From CAWEHT01 sp963808455 (GTDB taxonomy: Bacteria > Chloroflexota > Anaerolineae > CG2-30-64-16), in NCBI GenBank assembly GCA_963808455.1, contig CAWEHT010000306.1, positions 1 to 20,911 of the forward strand: a DNA stretch of 20,911 nucleotides, written 5' to 3'. Position numbers and translations under genes: made by a program. Positions 1 to 7,169 of the stretch are shown here, piece by piece. Below the pieces are notes generated by a model. The model made no database searches. It was not told the DNA's origin and worked only from the letters and a program-made list of their open reading frames with translations. The first letter of the stretch is position 1; each line of letters begins with the position of its first letter.

Positions 1-1420
1 AGACCTTGCACGAGCTTGCCGCGGTGCTGGAGGGCAGGCCGCGCGTGCGCCAGGGCATGGTCGATCTCGAACACCCTACGGCGGATTGTGACGTTCTGGT
101 GGTTGGCGGCGGTGGCGGTGGAGCGAGCGCCGCGCTGCTGGCACGTGACGGCGGGGCGCGCGTAATCCTTGTGACGAAGCTGCGCTTTGGCGATGCGAAC
201 ACCATGATGGCCCAAGGAAGGGATCCAGGCGGCCGACAAGGCCAATGATAGCCCGGCCAGGCACTATCTGGATGTGTTGGGAGGAGGCGGCTTCGACAAC
301 GATCCGAAACTGGTCGAGGCCCTTGTGACCGACGCGCCGATGGTGATTGGCTGGCTCGAAGAGCTGGGCTGCATGTTCGATAAGGACCCAGACGGCACCA
401 TGAGGACGATCCATGGCGGCGGCACCAGCCGGAAGCGGATGCACGCGGCGCGGGACTACTCGGGTGCCGAGATCATGCGCACACTGCGCGAGGCGGTGAA
501 GAACAGCCCCGAGATCACTCTGATCGAATTCTCGCCGGCGGTCGAGCTGGTGCTCGACGAGGCGGGCCAGGTTGCCGGCGCTGTGGTCCAAAACCTGGAG
601 ACTCAGTCCATGGCGTATATCCGGGCTCAAGCTGTGATCCTGGCTACGGGTGGAAGTGGACGGCTGCATTATCAGGGCTACCCAACCACAAACCATTATG
701 GCGCGACTGCTGATGGGCTGGTGCTGGCGTACCGGCTCGGGGTCCCGCTAGTGTTTGTGGATACCATGCAGTATCACCCGACGGGTGCAGCATTTCCGGA
801 GCAGATCCTGGGCCAACTGGTGACGGAGAAGGTGCGCGGGTTGGGCGCCCAGAATCTGCAATGCGGACGGGGACCAGTTCGTTTTCCCACTCGAAACGCG
901 CGACGTCGAGGCGGCCGCCTTCATCCGCGAGTGCCGGGAGCGAAACAAAGGGGTCGTGACGCCCTCGGGGCAACCATGCGTGTGGCTGGATAGTCCGATG
1001 ATTGATATGATCCATGGCCCGGGCACGATTCGCCAGAGGTGTGCCTGCCATGGTGCGCCAGTATAAGCGTTTCGACATCGATATGACGAGGGAGCCCATC
1101 CTGGTATACCCTACCTTGCATTACCAGAACGGTGGCCTCAAGATCAGCCCGGACGGCACGACTTGCGTGCCGGGGCTGTATGCTGCCGGCGAGGTATCGG
1201 GTGGTGTGCATGGGCGCAACCGCCTGATGGGGAACAGCCTGCTCGACATCGTCGTGTTCGGAAGGCCGCGGGCGCCGCTGCCGCGCGGCGGGCCAGGGAG
1301 GTTGAATTGGGACGGCCCAGCCTGGCCCACCTGGAGTCTTGGAATGCCGAGCTGGATGCCGCTGGGGTAGGGGATCGCGCAAGCCCGATCCTCTTACCAG
1401 ATTATACCCGTCACATTTGA
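1..1420 (+). pseudogene. FAD-binding fumarate reductase / succinate dehydrogenase-type flavoprotein, 5'-partial, four frameshifts
   Basis: The reading frame must be patched four times. There is an apparent extra base at about 218, 859 and 1040, and a missing G at about 1266 (frames 3, 1, 2, 3, 2). Patched, it gives about 471 continuous residues. Seen: a glycine-rich dinucleotide-binding motif (VVGGGGGGA) about 36 residues in, the HPTG active-site region, HYQNGG, and the FAD-contact run GLYAAGE...GGVHGRNRL...NSLLD typical of FrdA/SdhA/AspB flavoproteins. It ends at a TGA at 1418-1420 after LLPDYTRHI. The N-terminal extension before the Rossmann motif continues to the left edge, so the true start may lie outside. 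The family transfers electrons between dicarboxylates and an iron-sulphur partner, but no partner subunit is visible here. It is either a decayed gene or one hit by sequencing indels. The family call is strong; its status as a pseudogene is uncertain. Confidence 0.75.
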
Positions 1421-1442
1421 GTTTTCCTCGCGCTCACTCCCC

Positions 1443-1507
1443 ATCCTCGGCAGGATGGACGCGAGGCGCCATGTGCCCAGGTGCCTCGCGTCCATCAAGC
1501 CGAGGAT
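1443..1507. repeat. Long imperfect hairpin (65 nt), possible terminator or mobile-element-like inverted repeat
   Basis: Arm 1454-1470 pairs with 1480-1496 over 17 positions (one G-U wobble, the rest Watson-Crick) around a 9-nt loop (1471-1479). After a 2x2 internal loop (1452-1453 against 1497-1498) a second stem of 9 perfect pairs forms from 1443-1451 and 1499-1507. It begins 22 bases after the flavoprotein stop codon. No T-run follows on either side, so it is not a textbook intrinsic terminator. It could be a transcript-end stabiliser, a REP-like element or the remains of a small palindromic element. Confidence 0.7.
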
Positions 1508-1587
1508 CTTCCCACGCCACACCCTTCCTCCGGGCCTCAGCTTCAATTGTTAACGCTTGATGAGGTAGCGATGTGATTGGAGCGAGG

Positions 1588-1619
1588 CTTACAACGGAGA
1601 AAACAATCATAAGTATAAT
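1588..1619 (+). promoter_or_regulatory. Weak candidate promoter for the polysaccharide operon
   Basis: A perfect TATAAT lies at 1614-1619 in the only AT-rich stretch upstream of the operon. The nearest -35-like element, CTTACA at 1588-1593, matches four of six consensus bases at a long 20-base spacing. If used, it would leave a leader of roughly 250 bases before the first start codon. This is a consensus match only. Confidence 0.25.
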
Positions 1620-1806
1620 CGCGGATAGAACAATATTTCCGCTGACGGGTTTGTACTGCAGGCAGGCTGTGGGAAGGCGGTGCCTAGCATTTCGGGTGGA
1701 AACTCCCTGAGTCGAGGTAGCTGGCTCTTCACCGTCGAGGATAACTCCATCCAAGCCTAAGATGCTTCAAGGCATCGGACTACTATCCTAGAGAACCAAA
1801 CCTTAC

Positions 1807-1853
1807 GCGGCACGCACATGCCGCTGAGATTGCGGTAATTGCCCAAGTGGCAA
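1807..1853 (+). promoter_or_regulatory. Two tandem small hairpins in the operon leader
   Basis: GCGGCA at 1807-1812 pairs with TGCCGC at 1819-1824 across a 6-nt loop. TTGCC at 1839-1843 pairs with GGCAA at 1849-1853 across a 5-nt loop. A short T-run (ATATTTT, 1868-1874) then precedes the ATG at 1876, so the second hairpin could act as an attenuator or hinder ribosome access. The stems are short and could be chance. Confidence 0.25.
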
Positions 1854-1875
1854 GCCCCATCATCTCCATATTTTG

Positions 1876-3637
1876 ATGGTCCAACTCGGAGACTCGGGTT
1901 CTCCGTTGGTTCCACATGATCTGTTCTCGGCTGAGCGTAGCCAGGCTGGCCCATTGAAGGGCACGCTTGAGGAGGCCTTTACTGGTGGACAACTGGCGAT
2001 ATGCGCGGTGCTGTCCGCGCGGAAGGTGACGGTCCTCGTGACCATGATTCTGACTGTTTGCGTCGTAATGGTGGGCACAATCCGCTCGCCGCGGATCTAC
2101 ACGGCTACCACCTTAGTGAGGGTTGGGCAGGGGGCTACTGTCTCCGCCAACTACGACCCCAGCTATGCATCCCGGCTGGCAGACACGACGGTTCAGCTCT
2201 TGACCAGTTCGCCCTTCCTGACCAGCACCATCGAACAACTGAAGCTGGCCATGTCACCAGCGGATCTGGCTCGCCAGATCAAAGCGTCGAATCTGGCCAA
2301 CACCGAACTGATCCAGATCAGCGTTGACAACTGGCGATCCACAACTTGCGGCATCGATTGCCAATGCCCTTGCGGAGCAGTTCGTCAAGCAGGCCCCGAC
2401 GGCCGTAATGGGGCAAGGGGAGAGCAAGCCCCAGATCCTGGAAGCTCAGATTGCCGAGATGCAAAAGCAGATGGCCGACGACCGGGCGGAGTTGGCCTTT
2501 CTGTCGGCCACCCCAGCCAACGCCGCGACGGCGGGCGTCATTGCCTACCGCGACAACTTGAGTGCGAAGGTGCAGGCGGACACGGGGGCCTACAACGATC
2601 TACTAAGTCAATTGCAGTTGGCTCAAGTAGACGAAGCCACGCGTGCGGCAAGTGTCACGATTGCCGAACCGGCAGCTGTGCCAGTGCGGCCGAGCAGGCC
2701 CCGCCTGTCATTGAACCTTGGGATGGGATTGGTCGCAGGTTTGTTGGGCGGCATTGCCTTGGCTTTCATCTTCGAGCGCCTTGATCCGGCAATCTATACG
2801 CCGGAGGAGCTGCAGTTGGTCGCAGACAGCTCGGTCATCGGCCAGATCCCGCGCTTCAAAGGTTCTAGCCACGAGCGCCGCAGACCGCTGCTTCTGGACG
2901 AAGTCGGTCGGCACTCGCCGGCGGCTGAGGCCTTTCGCCGGGCCGCTGCCAACGTCTTCTCCTTGGCCGGCCGTGCGGGCAGCCGGACGTTGCTGGTGAC
3001 GAGCGCGGAGCCGGGGGCCGGCAAGTCACTGATCGTGGCAAATCTCGCGGTAGCTGCAGCTCAGGCCGGCCACACGGTGATCGCCGTAGACGGCGACCTG
3101 AGGAACTCGTCGCTCAGTGATTACTTCCAGGTCCCGGCGGGAGTTGGACTGAGCCACCTTCTGCGAGATCCGCGGAGGGCCGCAGGCGCCCTGCAGGATA
3201 CTCAAGTCCCTGGCTTGAGAGTCCTACCAAGCGGTGCCATGGCCCTTGAGGCTGACGAGCAACTCACAGATAGCGCGTTGCGAGCCGCGATCGAGCTGCT
3301 TTCGGGCCAGGCAGACCTCGTGCTCTGGGACAGCCCACCAGTCCTGGCAGTCGCTGACGCGTCGGCCTGCGCGCCGATGATGGATGGCGTCTTGCTGGTG
3401 GCATCACGCGATCACACGAGCAGCCGAGACATCCAGCGCGCGCTGCAGGAGCTGAGACATGCGGGTGCCACGATTGTGGGCTTGGTGTACAACCGTGCAC
3501 AGGAGGGCAGCCTGGCGCGCTACTATCAGCTCTACTCTCGCCGGCGCGGTGGCAGTGCAGGGATGATCGCTGGCTCCGCCCCAGTCGAAGATGAAAAAGT
3601 CGAACAGCTTGCAACACGCAAAGTCTCGGCGAGTTAG
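1876..3637 (+). CDS. Wzc-like polysaccharide co-polymerase with cytoplasmic tyrosine autokinase domain (one frameshift)
   Basis: Controls polymer length and export of capsule or exopolysaccharide at the inner membrane and autophosphorylates on tyrosine. One extra base near 2329 splits the gene between frames 1 and 2; removing it gives 586 residues. Layout: N-terminal transmembrane helix near residues 52-72, periplasmic Wzz-like region, a proline-containing segment (PVRPSRPRL), a second transmembrane helix (LVAGLLGGIALAF), then the kinase. Kinase motifs: Walker A AEPGAGKS (Lys383), Walker A' VDGDLR (near Asp405), Walker B LVLWDSPP (near Asp485). The C-terminal tail holds only a small YYQLY cluster (549-553), fewer tyrosines than many Wzc proteins. 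The start is chosen at ATG 1876; no clear Shine-Dalgarno precedes it and a TTG sits just upstream at 1873. It is the first gene of the locus and may set its expression. Confidence 0.85.
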
Positions 3638-3654
3638 GGCAGAACGCCCCGGCC

Positions 3655-3675
3655 TGCCACCTGCCCCGGGTGGCA
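3655..3675 (+). other. Intercistronic hairpin
   Basis: TGCCACC at 3655-3661 pairs perfectly with GGTGGCA at 3669-3675 around a 7-nt loop, in the 69-base gap between the co-polymerase stop and the next start. No T-run follows, so it is not an intrinsic terminator; it may mark an mRNA processing or pausing site. Confidence 0.35.
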
Positions 3676-3706
3676 TCTGATGGTGATGCAGGGAGGTCCA
3701 AAAGGC

Positions 3707-4462
3707 ATGGATGAATGTCAACAGCGGAACGCGGTCACTGAGACCTTGCTCCGTCTGCCCTGGGTCGCGGTGCCCGGACCGGATTACAGCAGCCTCCAGG
3801 TTGAGGGTGATCGGGTCCGCTACCGGCTCCTCAAGCGACTGCTCGACATCGTCGTCGCTTCGACGGCGCTCCTCGTACTCTCGCCGCTATGGCTCGTCAT
3901 TGCGTTCCTTATCAAGATCGATTCGAAGGGCCCCGTCTTCTTCAGACAGGAGCGGGTGGGGTTCGATTTGGAACGCGGCTGCACGAAGAACTTCCAGATG
4001 TACAAGTTCCGCACCATGGGCCATCGCAGCGACGAATCGGTTCACCGAGCTTACGTCGCGGAGCTGATCCGCAGCAACGGCGGGCCTGCGGGCGGTGGCG
4101 GCCATGGCAGTATCAAGATGGCGAATGATCGCCGTGTGACCCGCGTCGGGAAGCTACTGCGCAAGTCAAGCCTCGACGAACTACCTCAGTTGCTGAACGT
4201 GCTGAAGGGCGACATGAGCCTCGTTGGACCGCGGCCGGCCCTGCCCTACGAGGTTGACCTGTACCAGGAGTGGCACAAGTGCCGGCTCGAGGCGGTGCCC
4301 GGCATGACCGGCTGGTGGCAAGTCATGGGGCGCAATCGAGTTACCTTCGAGGACATGGTGTGCATGGATGCCTATTACATCCGTCATGCTTGCCTGAGCT
4401 TGGATTCTGGGATCCTCTTCCGAACTCCGATGGCCGTGCTTTCGGGCCGAGGGGCTGGTTGA
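3707..4462 (+). CDS. Phosphoglycosyl transferase (bacterial sugar transferase, monotopic type)
   Basis: Moves a sugar-1-phosphate from a UDP-sugar to undecaprenyl phosphate, the first membrane step of repeat-unit synthesis. The 251-residue protein has one hydrophobic re-entrant helix (about 42-66, after KRLLDIV), then GPVFFRQERVG (from 75), YKFRTM (99), the catalytic Asp-Glu pair in SSLDELPQ (157-158), SLVGPRPALP, and PGMTGWWQVMGRN. It ends with SLDSGILFRTPMAVLSGRGA, a normal family end. It lacks the polytopic N-terminus of WbaP/WcaJ and so resembles the short PglC/EpsL-like class. The start is ATG 3707, served by GGGAGG at 3691-3696; in-frame ATGs at 3680 and 3686 lie upstream of that site. 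The exact sugar cannot be read from sequence. Confidence 0.9.
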   Translation: MDECQQRNAVTETLLRLPWVAVPGPDYSSLQVEGDRVRYRLLKRLLDIVVASTALLVLSPLWLVIAFLIKIDSKGPVFFRQERVGFDLERGCTKNFQMYKFRTMGHRSDESVHRAYVAELIRSNGGPAGGGGHGSIKMANDRRVTRVGKLLRKSSLDELPQLLNVLKGDMSLVGPRPALPYEVDLYQEWHKCRLEAVPGMTGWWQVMGRNRVTFEDMVCMDAYYIRHACLSLDSGILFRTPMAVLSGRGAG

Positions 4463-4473
4463 CAGCTGTGGGC

Positions 4474-4500
4474 CAGGGGGCGTGGCCGGCGTACGCCCTG
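4474..4500 (+). other. Bulged hairpin flush with a ribosome binding site
   Basis: CAGGGGGCGT (4474-4483) pairs with ACGCCCTG (4493-4500) with a two-G bulge and a 9-nt loop, in the short gap between the phosphoglycosyl transferase and the dehydrogenase. It ends two bases before the AAGGAAAG Shine-Dalgarno that starts at 4502, so it could affect translation of the downstream gene. No T-run follows. Confidence 0.3.
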
Positions 4501-4515
4501 TAAGGAAAGAACAAC

Positions 4516-5531
4516 ATGTTGAAAATGGGTGTCATCGGGACTGGTTATTGGGGGCCCAAGCTGGCTCGCAACTTTCACGAACTTCCAGACGTCAAGCTGG
4601 ACTGGGTCTGTGACCTGGATCAATCCAGACTGGATCACATGGCCGGCCTTTACCCGGAGGCCCGGACCACCCGGTCGGTCGCGGAAGTTCTGGCATCGGA
4701 CGTTGAACGCGGTGTGCATCACGACGCCGGTACGTACCCACCACAAGCTGGCGATGGCAGCACTGCGCGCCGGCAAGCATGTGCTCGTCGAAAAACCGCT
4801 CGCGGCCAGCGTGGCCGAAGCGGAAGAGATCGTCTTCGAGAGCGATCGGCACGGATGTGTGGCCATGGTGGGCCATACGTTTGTCTACAACCCAGCCGTG
4901 AACGCAATGAAGGACATCATCGACAGCGGCACCCTGGGCAAGATCTATTACATCGACGGGATCCGGGTCAATCTCGGGCTGTTCCAGCCCGACATCAACG
5001 TTGCGTGGGACCTGGCCCCCCACGATATTTCGATCTTGTTGTACGTATTGGGGAAACGACCCTACTCGACCAGCGCGTGGGGGCGCCTACGTGCAGCGCG
5101 AGCGCGGCATACATGACGTGGTCTATCTTTCGCTCCACTTTCCCGATGGCATCCTGGCAGACGTCCGGGTGAGTTGGCTCGACCCTTGCAAAGTCCGGCA
5201 GTACACGGTGGTCGGCAGTGACAAGATGTTGTTGTATGACGACGTGCAGCCGGTGAACAAGCTTTTGATCTTTGACAAAGGCGTTGACATGCCTCCTTAT
5301 TCGGACACGGAAGCCGAGTTTCAACTCTCCTACCGCACTGCAGATGGGGTGCCCTACCCGATCGAATGGGAAGAGCCCCTCAAGGTCGAGTGCCGGCACT
5401 TCGTCGATTGCGTCGTGCAGGGCCTCGAGCCTCGGAGCTGTGCCCGTTCAGGTCTGGAAGTGGTGAAGGTGCTCGAGGCCGCAACGGCCTCGCTGCTCAA
5501 TGGCGGGGGCCGGGAGGTGGTTTCGTGGTAG
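4516..5531 (+). CDS. Gfo/Idh/MocA-family dehydrogenase, WlbA/WbpB-like (two frameshifts)
   Basis: Probably oxidises C3 of a UDP-N-acetylhexosamine-uronate to the 3-keto sugar with NAD, feeding the aminotransferase downstream. Extra bases near 4705 and 5078 split it over frames 1, 2 and 3; repaired it is about 337 residues. Seen: Rossmann motif GVIGTGYWGPKLARNF at the N-terminus, the family signature VLVEKPLA with catalytic-type Lys93, and WDLAPHDISILLYVLG with His169, followed by the beta-sheet substrate domain. The start is ATG 4516 behind AAGGAAAG at 4502-4509. Its tail overlaps the next gene by 7 bases. The specific substrate is inferred from the neighbouring acetyltransferase and aminotransferase; another nucleotide sugar is possible. 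Confidence 0.8.
5512..5517 (+). promoter_or_regulatory. Shine-Dalgarno deciding a GTG start
   Basis: GGGAGG lies 7 bases before GTG 5525, inside the end of the dehydrogenase gene. It selects GTG 5525 over the longer open frame reaching back to 5366, whose upstream part only shadows the dehydrogenase. Confidence 0.6.
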
Positions 5532-6043
5532 AGCCGGACTTTGCCCGCATTGCCCCCGATGTGCTGCTGGGGCGCGACGTCAAGATATACGGCTTCGTGA
5601 ATCTCTATGGTTGTGAGATCGGCGATGAGAGCCGGATTGGCGCCTTCGTGGAGATCCAGAAAGGGGCTAAGATCGGACGCCGTGTAAAAGTTTCCAGCCA
5701 CACTTTCATTTGTGAAGGCGTCACTATTGAAGACGGCGTTTTCATCGGGCACGGGGTCGTGTTCATTAACGACCGGTTCCCGCGTGCGACAAACGAGGCA
5801 GGCGAACCCCAGACGGAACAAGACTGGGAAGCCGTGCCGACGCGGGTCGAGCGAGGTGCATCGATTGGCAGTAACGCGACGATCCTTTGCGGCATCACGA
5901 TTGGGGCGGGGGCCATCGTTGGCGCGGGCAGCACCGTCACCCACGACGTGCCTGCGGGGACGATTGTCGCAGGCAGCCCGGCGCGCATGATGCGACGGAT
6001 CCACCCCGAGGAGGAATTCGAACATGAACGTGCCATTGGTTGA
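5525..6043 (+). CDS. Left-handed beta-helix N-acetyltransferase, WlbB/WbpD-like
   Basis: Likely acetylates the 3-amino group of a UDP-3-amino sugar with acetyl-CoA in the cytoplasm. The 172-residue protein is made almost wholly of hexapeptide repeats (for example IGDESRIGAFVEIQKGAKIG), with the FINDRFPRAT loop that marks the WlbB/WbpD and related nucleotide-sugar acetyltransferase group, and a C-terminal cap VAGSPARMMRRI. The GTG start overlaps the dehydrogenase by 7 bases, and its own end overlaps the aminotransferase by 20, so the three are translationally coupled. Gene order dehydrogenase-acetyltransferase-aminotransferase supports one sugar pathway. The acceptor sugar is an inference. Confidence 0.85.
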   Translation: MVEPDFARIAPDVLLGRDVKIYGFVNLYGCEIGDESRIGAFVEIQKGAKIGRRVKVSSHTFICEGVTIEDGVFIGHGVVFINDRFPRATNEAGEPQTEQDWEAVPTRVERGASIGSNATILCGITIGAGAIVGAGSTVTHDVPAGTIVAGSPARMMRRIHPEEEFEHERAIG

Positions 6044-7169
6044 TTTGCGGCAACAATACGTGCCGCTGAAGGGCGATATCCTTGACGCAATTGGGGGCGT
6101 GCTAGACGGTATGCAGCTGTTCCTCGGGGAGAATGTGCAGGGACTCGAGCGCGAGTTTGCGGCCCTCTGCGGGGCACAGCACGCGATCGGCGTCAGCGAC
6201 GGTACCGCGGCCCTGCACATCATCCTGAGAGCGATGGGCATCGGGCCCGGCGACGAGGTTATCACCGTGGCGCACACGTTCTTCGCCACGACGGAGGCAA
6301 TCCTGCTGGCGGGTGCCCGGCCGGTGTTTGTGGACGTCAACCCGGATTCCCTTCTTATGGACGCATCGCAGATCGAGCCCAGGATCACCGAACGAACGCG
6401 GGCCATCCTGCCAGTGCACCTTTACGGTCAAACCGCGGATATGGCAGCGATCACTCAAGTGGCAAGGCGCCACGGCCTGAAGGTAATCGAAGATGCCTGC
6501 CAGGCGCACGGCGCCACAGGGCCGAGCGGCAAGGCGGGCAGCCTCGGCGATGCCGCTGCCTTCAGCTGCTACTACTCGAAAAATCTGGGCGCTTACGGGG
6601 AGGCCGGTCTGATCACAACGAATGATCCTGAGCTGGCCCGGCGCGCTCGCATGATCCGGGACCATGGCTCCGAGCGCCGCTACTATCACGACATGGTTGG
6701 TTTGAACGGCCGGCTGGATGAGATCCAGGCAGCGGTTTTGCGGGTGAAGCTGCCATCGCTGGGCGCGTGGAATGAACGCCGGCGCGCGCACGCCGCCCGC
6801 TACAATGAGTCGTTGGCGTGGCCGGTTGTTGCGCCAACCGAATGCGAAGGAAACAGCCACATCTATCACCTGTACGTGATACAGGCACCTCGCCGCGATG
6901 AACTGCAAGCGTGGCTGAAGGATCGGGGCATCGCAACCGGGATCCACTATCCGATCCCGTGCCACTTGCAGCAGGCCACGGCCTTCCTTGGCGGCCATGC
7001 CGGCGACTTGCCGGTGACCAAGAGGGCCGCAGGACGCATCCTTTCCTTGCCCATGTATCCAGAGCTGACCAAGGAGCAGATCGATTTCCTCACCGGGTCG
7101 ATCCGGACCTTTTACGCCGATGCTGGCGACCCGCGACCCACTAGCCCCTTACCAGGGTCGGCCAGGTAG
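6024..7169 (+). CDS. DegT/DnrJ/EryC1 PLP-dependent sugar aminotransferase, WlbC/WbpE-like
   Basis: Transfers an amino group, usually from glutamate, to a keto nucleotide sugar. The 381-residue protein starts PLVDLRQQY and carries the family landmarks GVSDGTAALHIIL (phosphate-binding region), DEVITVAHTFFAT, VIEDACQAHGA and the PLP Schiff-base lysine in YYSKNLGAYGEAG (Lys186). The C-terminal GIHYPIPCHLQ is typical of sugar 3-aminotransferases. Length and ends are normal and the frame is intact. ATG 6024 has GAGGAGG at 6009-6015. Next to the dehydrogenase and acetyltransferase, it would install the 3-amino group before N-acetylation. Confidence 0.92.
   Translation: MNVPLVDLRQQYVPLKGDILDAIGGVLDGMQLFLGENVQGLEREFAALCGAQHAIGVSDGTAALHIILRAMGIGPGDEVITVAHTFFATTEAILLAGARPVFVDVNPDSLLMDASQIEPRITERTRAILPVHLYGQTADMAAITQVARRHGLKVIEDACQAHGATGPSGKAGSLGDAAAFSCYYSKNLGAYGEAGLITTNDPELARRARMIRDHGSERRYYHDMVGLNGRLDEIQAAVLRVKLPSLGAWNERRRAHAARYNESLAWPVVAPTECEGNSHIYHLYVIQAPRRDELQAWLKDRGIATGIHYPIPCHLQQATAFLGGHAGDLPVTKRAAGRILSLPMYPELTKEQIDFLTGSIRTFYADAGDPRPTSPLPGSAR

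Larger units (their letters stand above)
1421..1875. other. Intergenic region between the flavoprotein and the polysaccharide operon
   Basis: This is the largest gap in the window. It holds a long hairpin (1443-1507), an AT-rich stretch around 1545-1640 that contrasts with the GC-rich surroundings, a TATAAT hexamer at 1614-1619, and two small hairpins at 1807-1824 and 1839-1853 just before the next start codon. Open frames on both strands here (for example the minus-strand frame over 1434-1754) show no recognisable protein family and overlap the hairpin. The region is best read as a terminator/promoter/leader region. No tRNA or transposase remnant was recognised. Confidence 0.6.

Noticed and set aside
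1443..1507. Integron attC site or CRISPR repeat
   Set aside because: No R'/R'' core-site sequence was recognised and there is only one copy with no spacer array.
1434..1754. 106-residue minus-strand open frame with one hydrophobic stretch in the intergenic region
   Set aside because: Part of it is simply the palindrome at 1443-1507 translated; no family, no convincing ribosome binding site.
2323..2332. Possible programmed ribosomal frameshift in the co-polymerase gene
   Set aside because: No slippery heptamer or stimulatory structure is apparent, and the same kind of one-base break recurs in five other genes, so indels are the better explanation.
3655..3675. Intrinsic terminator between the co-polymerase and the phosphoglycosyl transferase
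   Set aside because: The hairpin is not followed by a T-run and the downstream gene has its own ribosome binding site on the same transcript direction.
5354..6406. 350-residue open frame on the minus strand
   Set aside because: It lies antisense across the acetyltransferase and parts of two other well-supported genes, has no recognisable family motif, and is a usual by-product of high GC.
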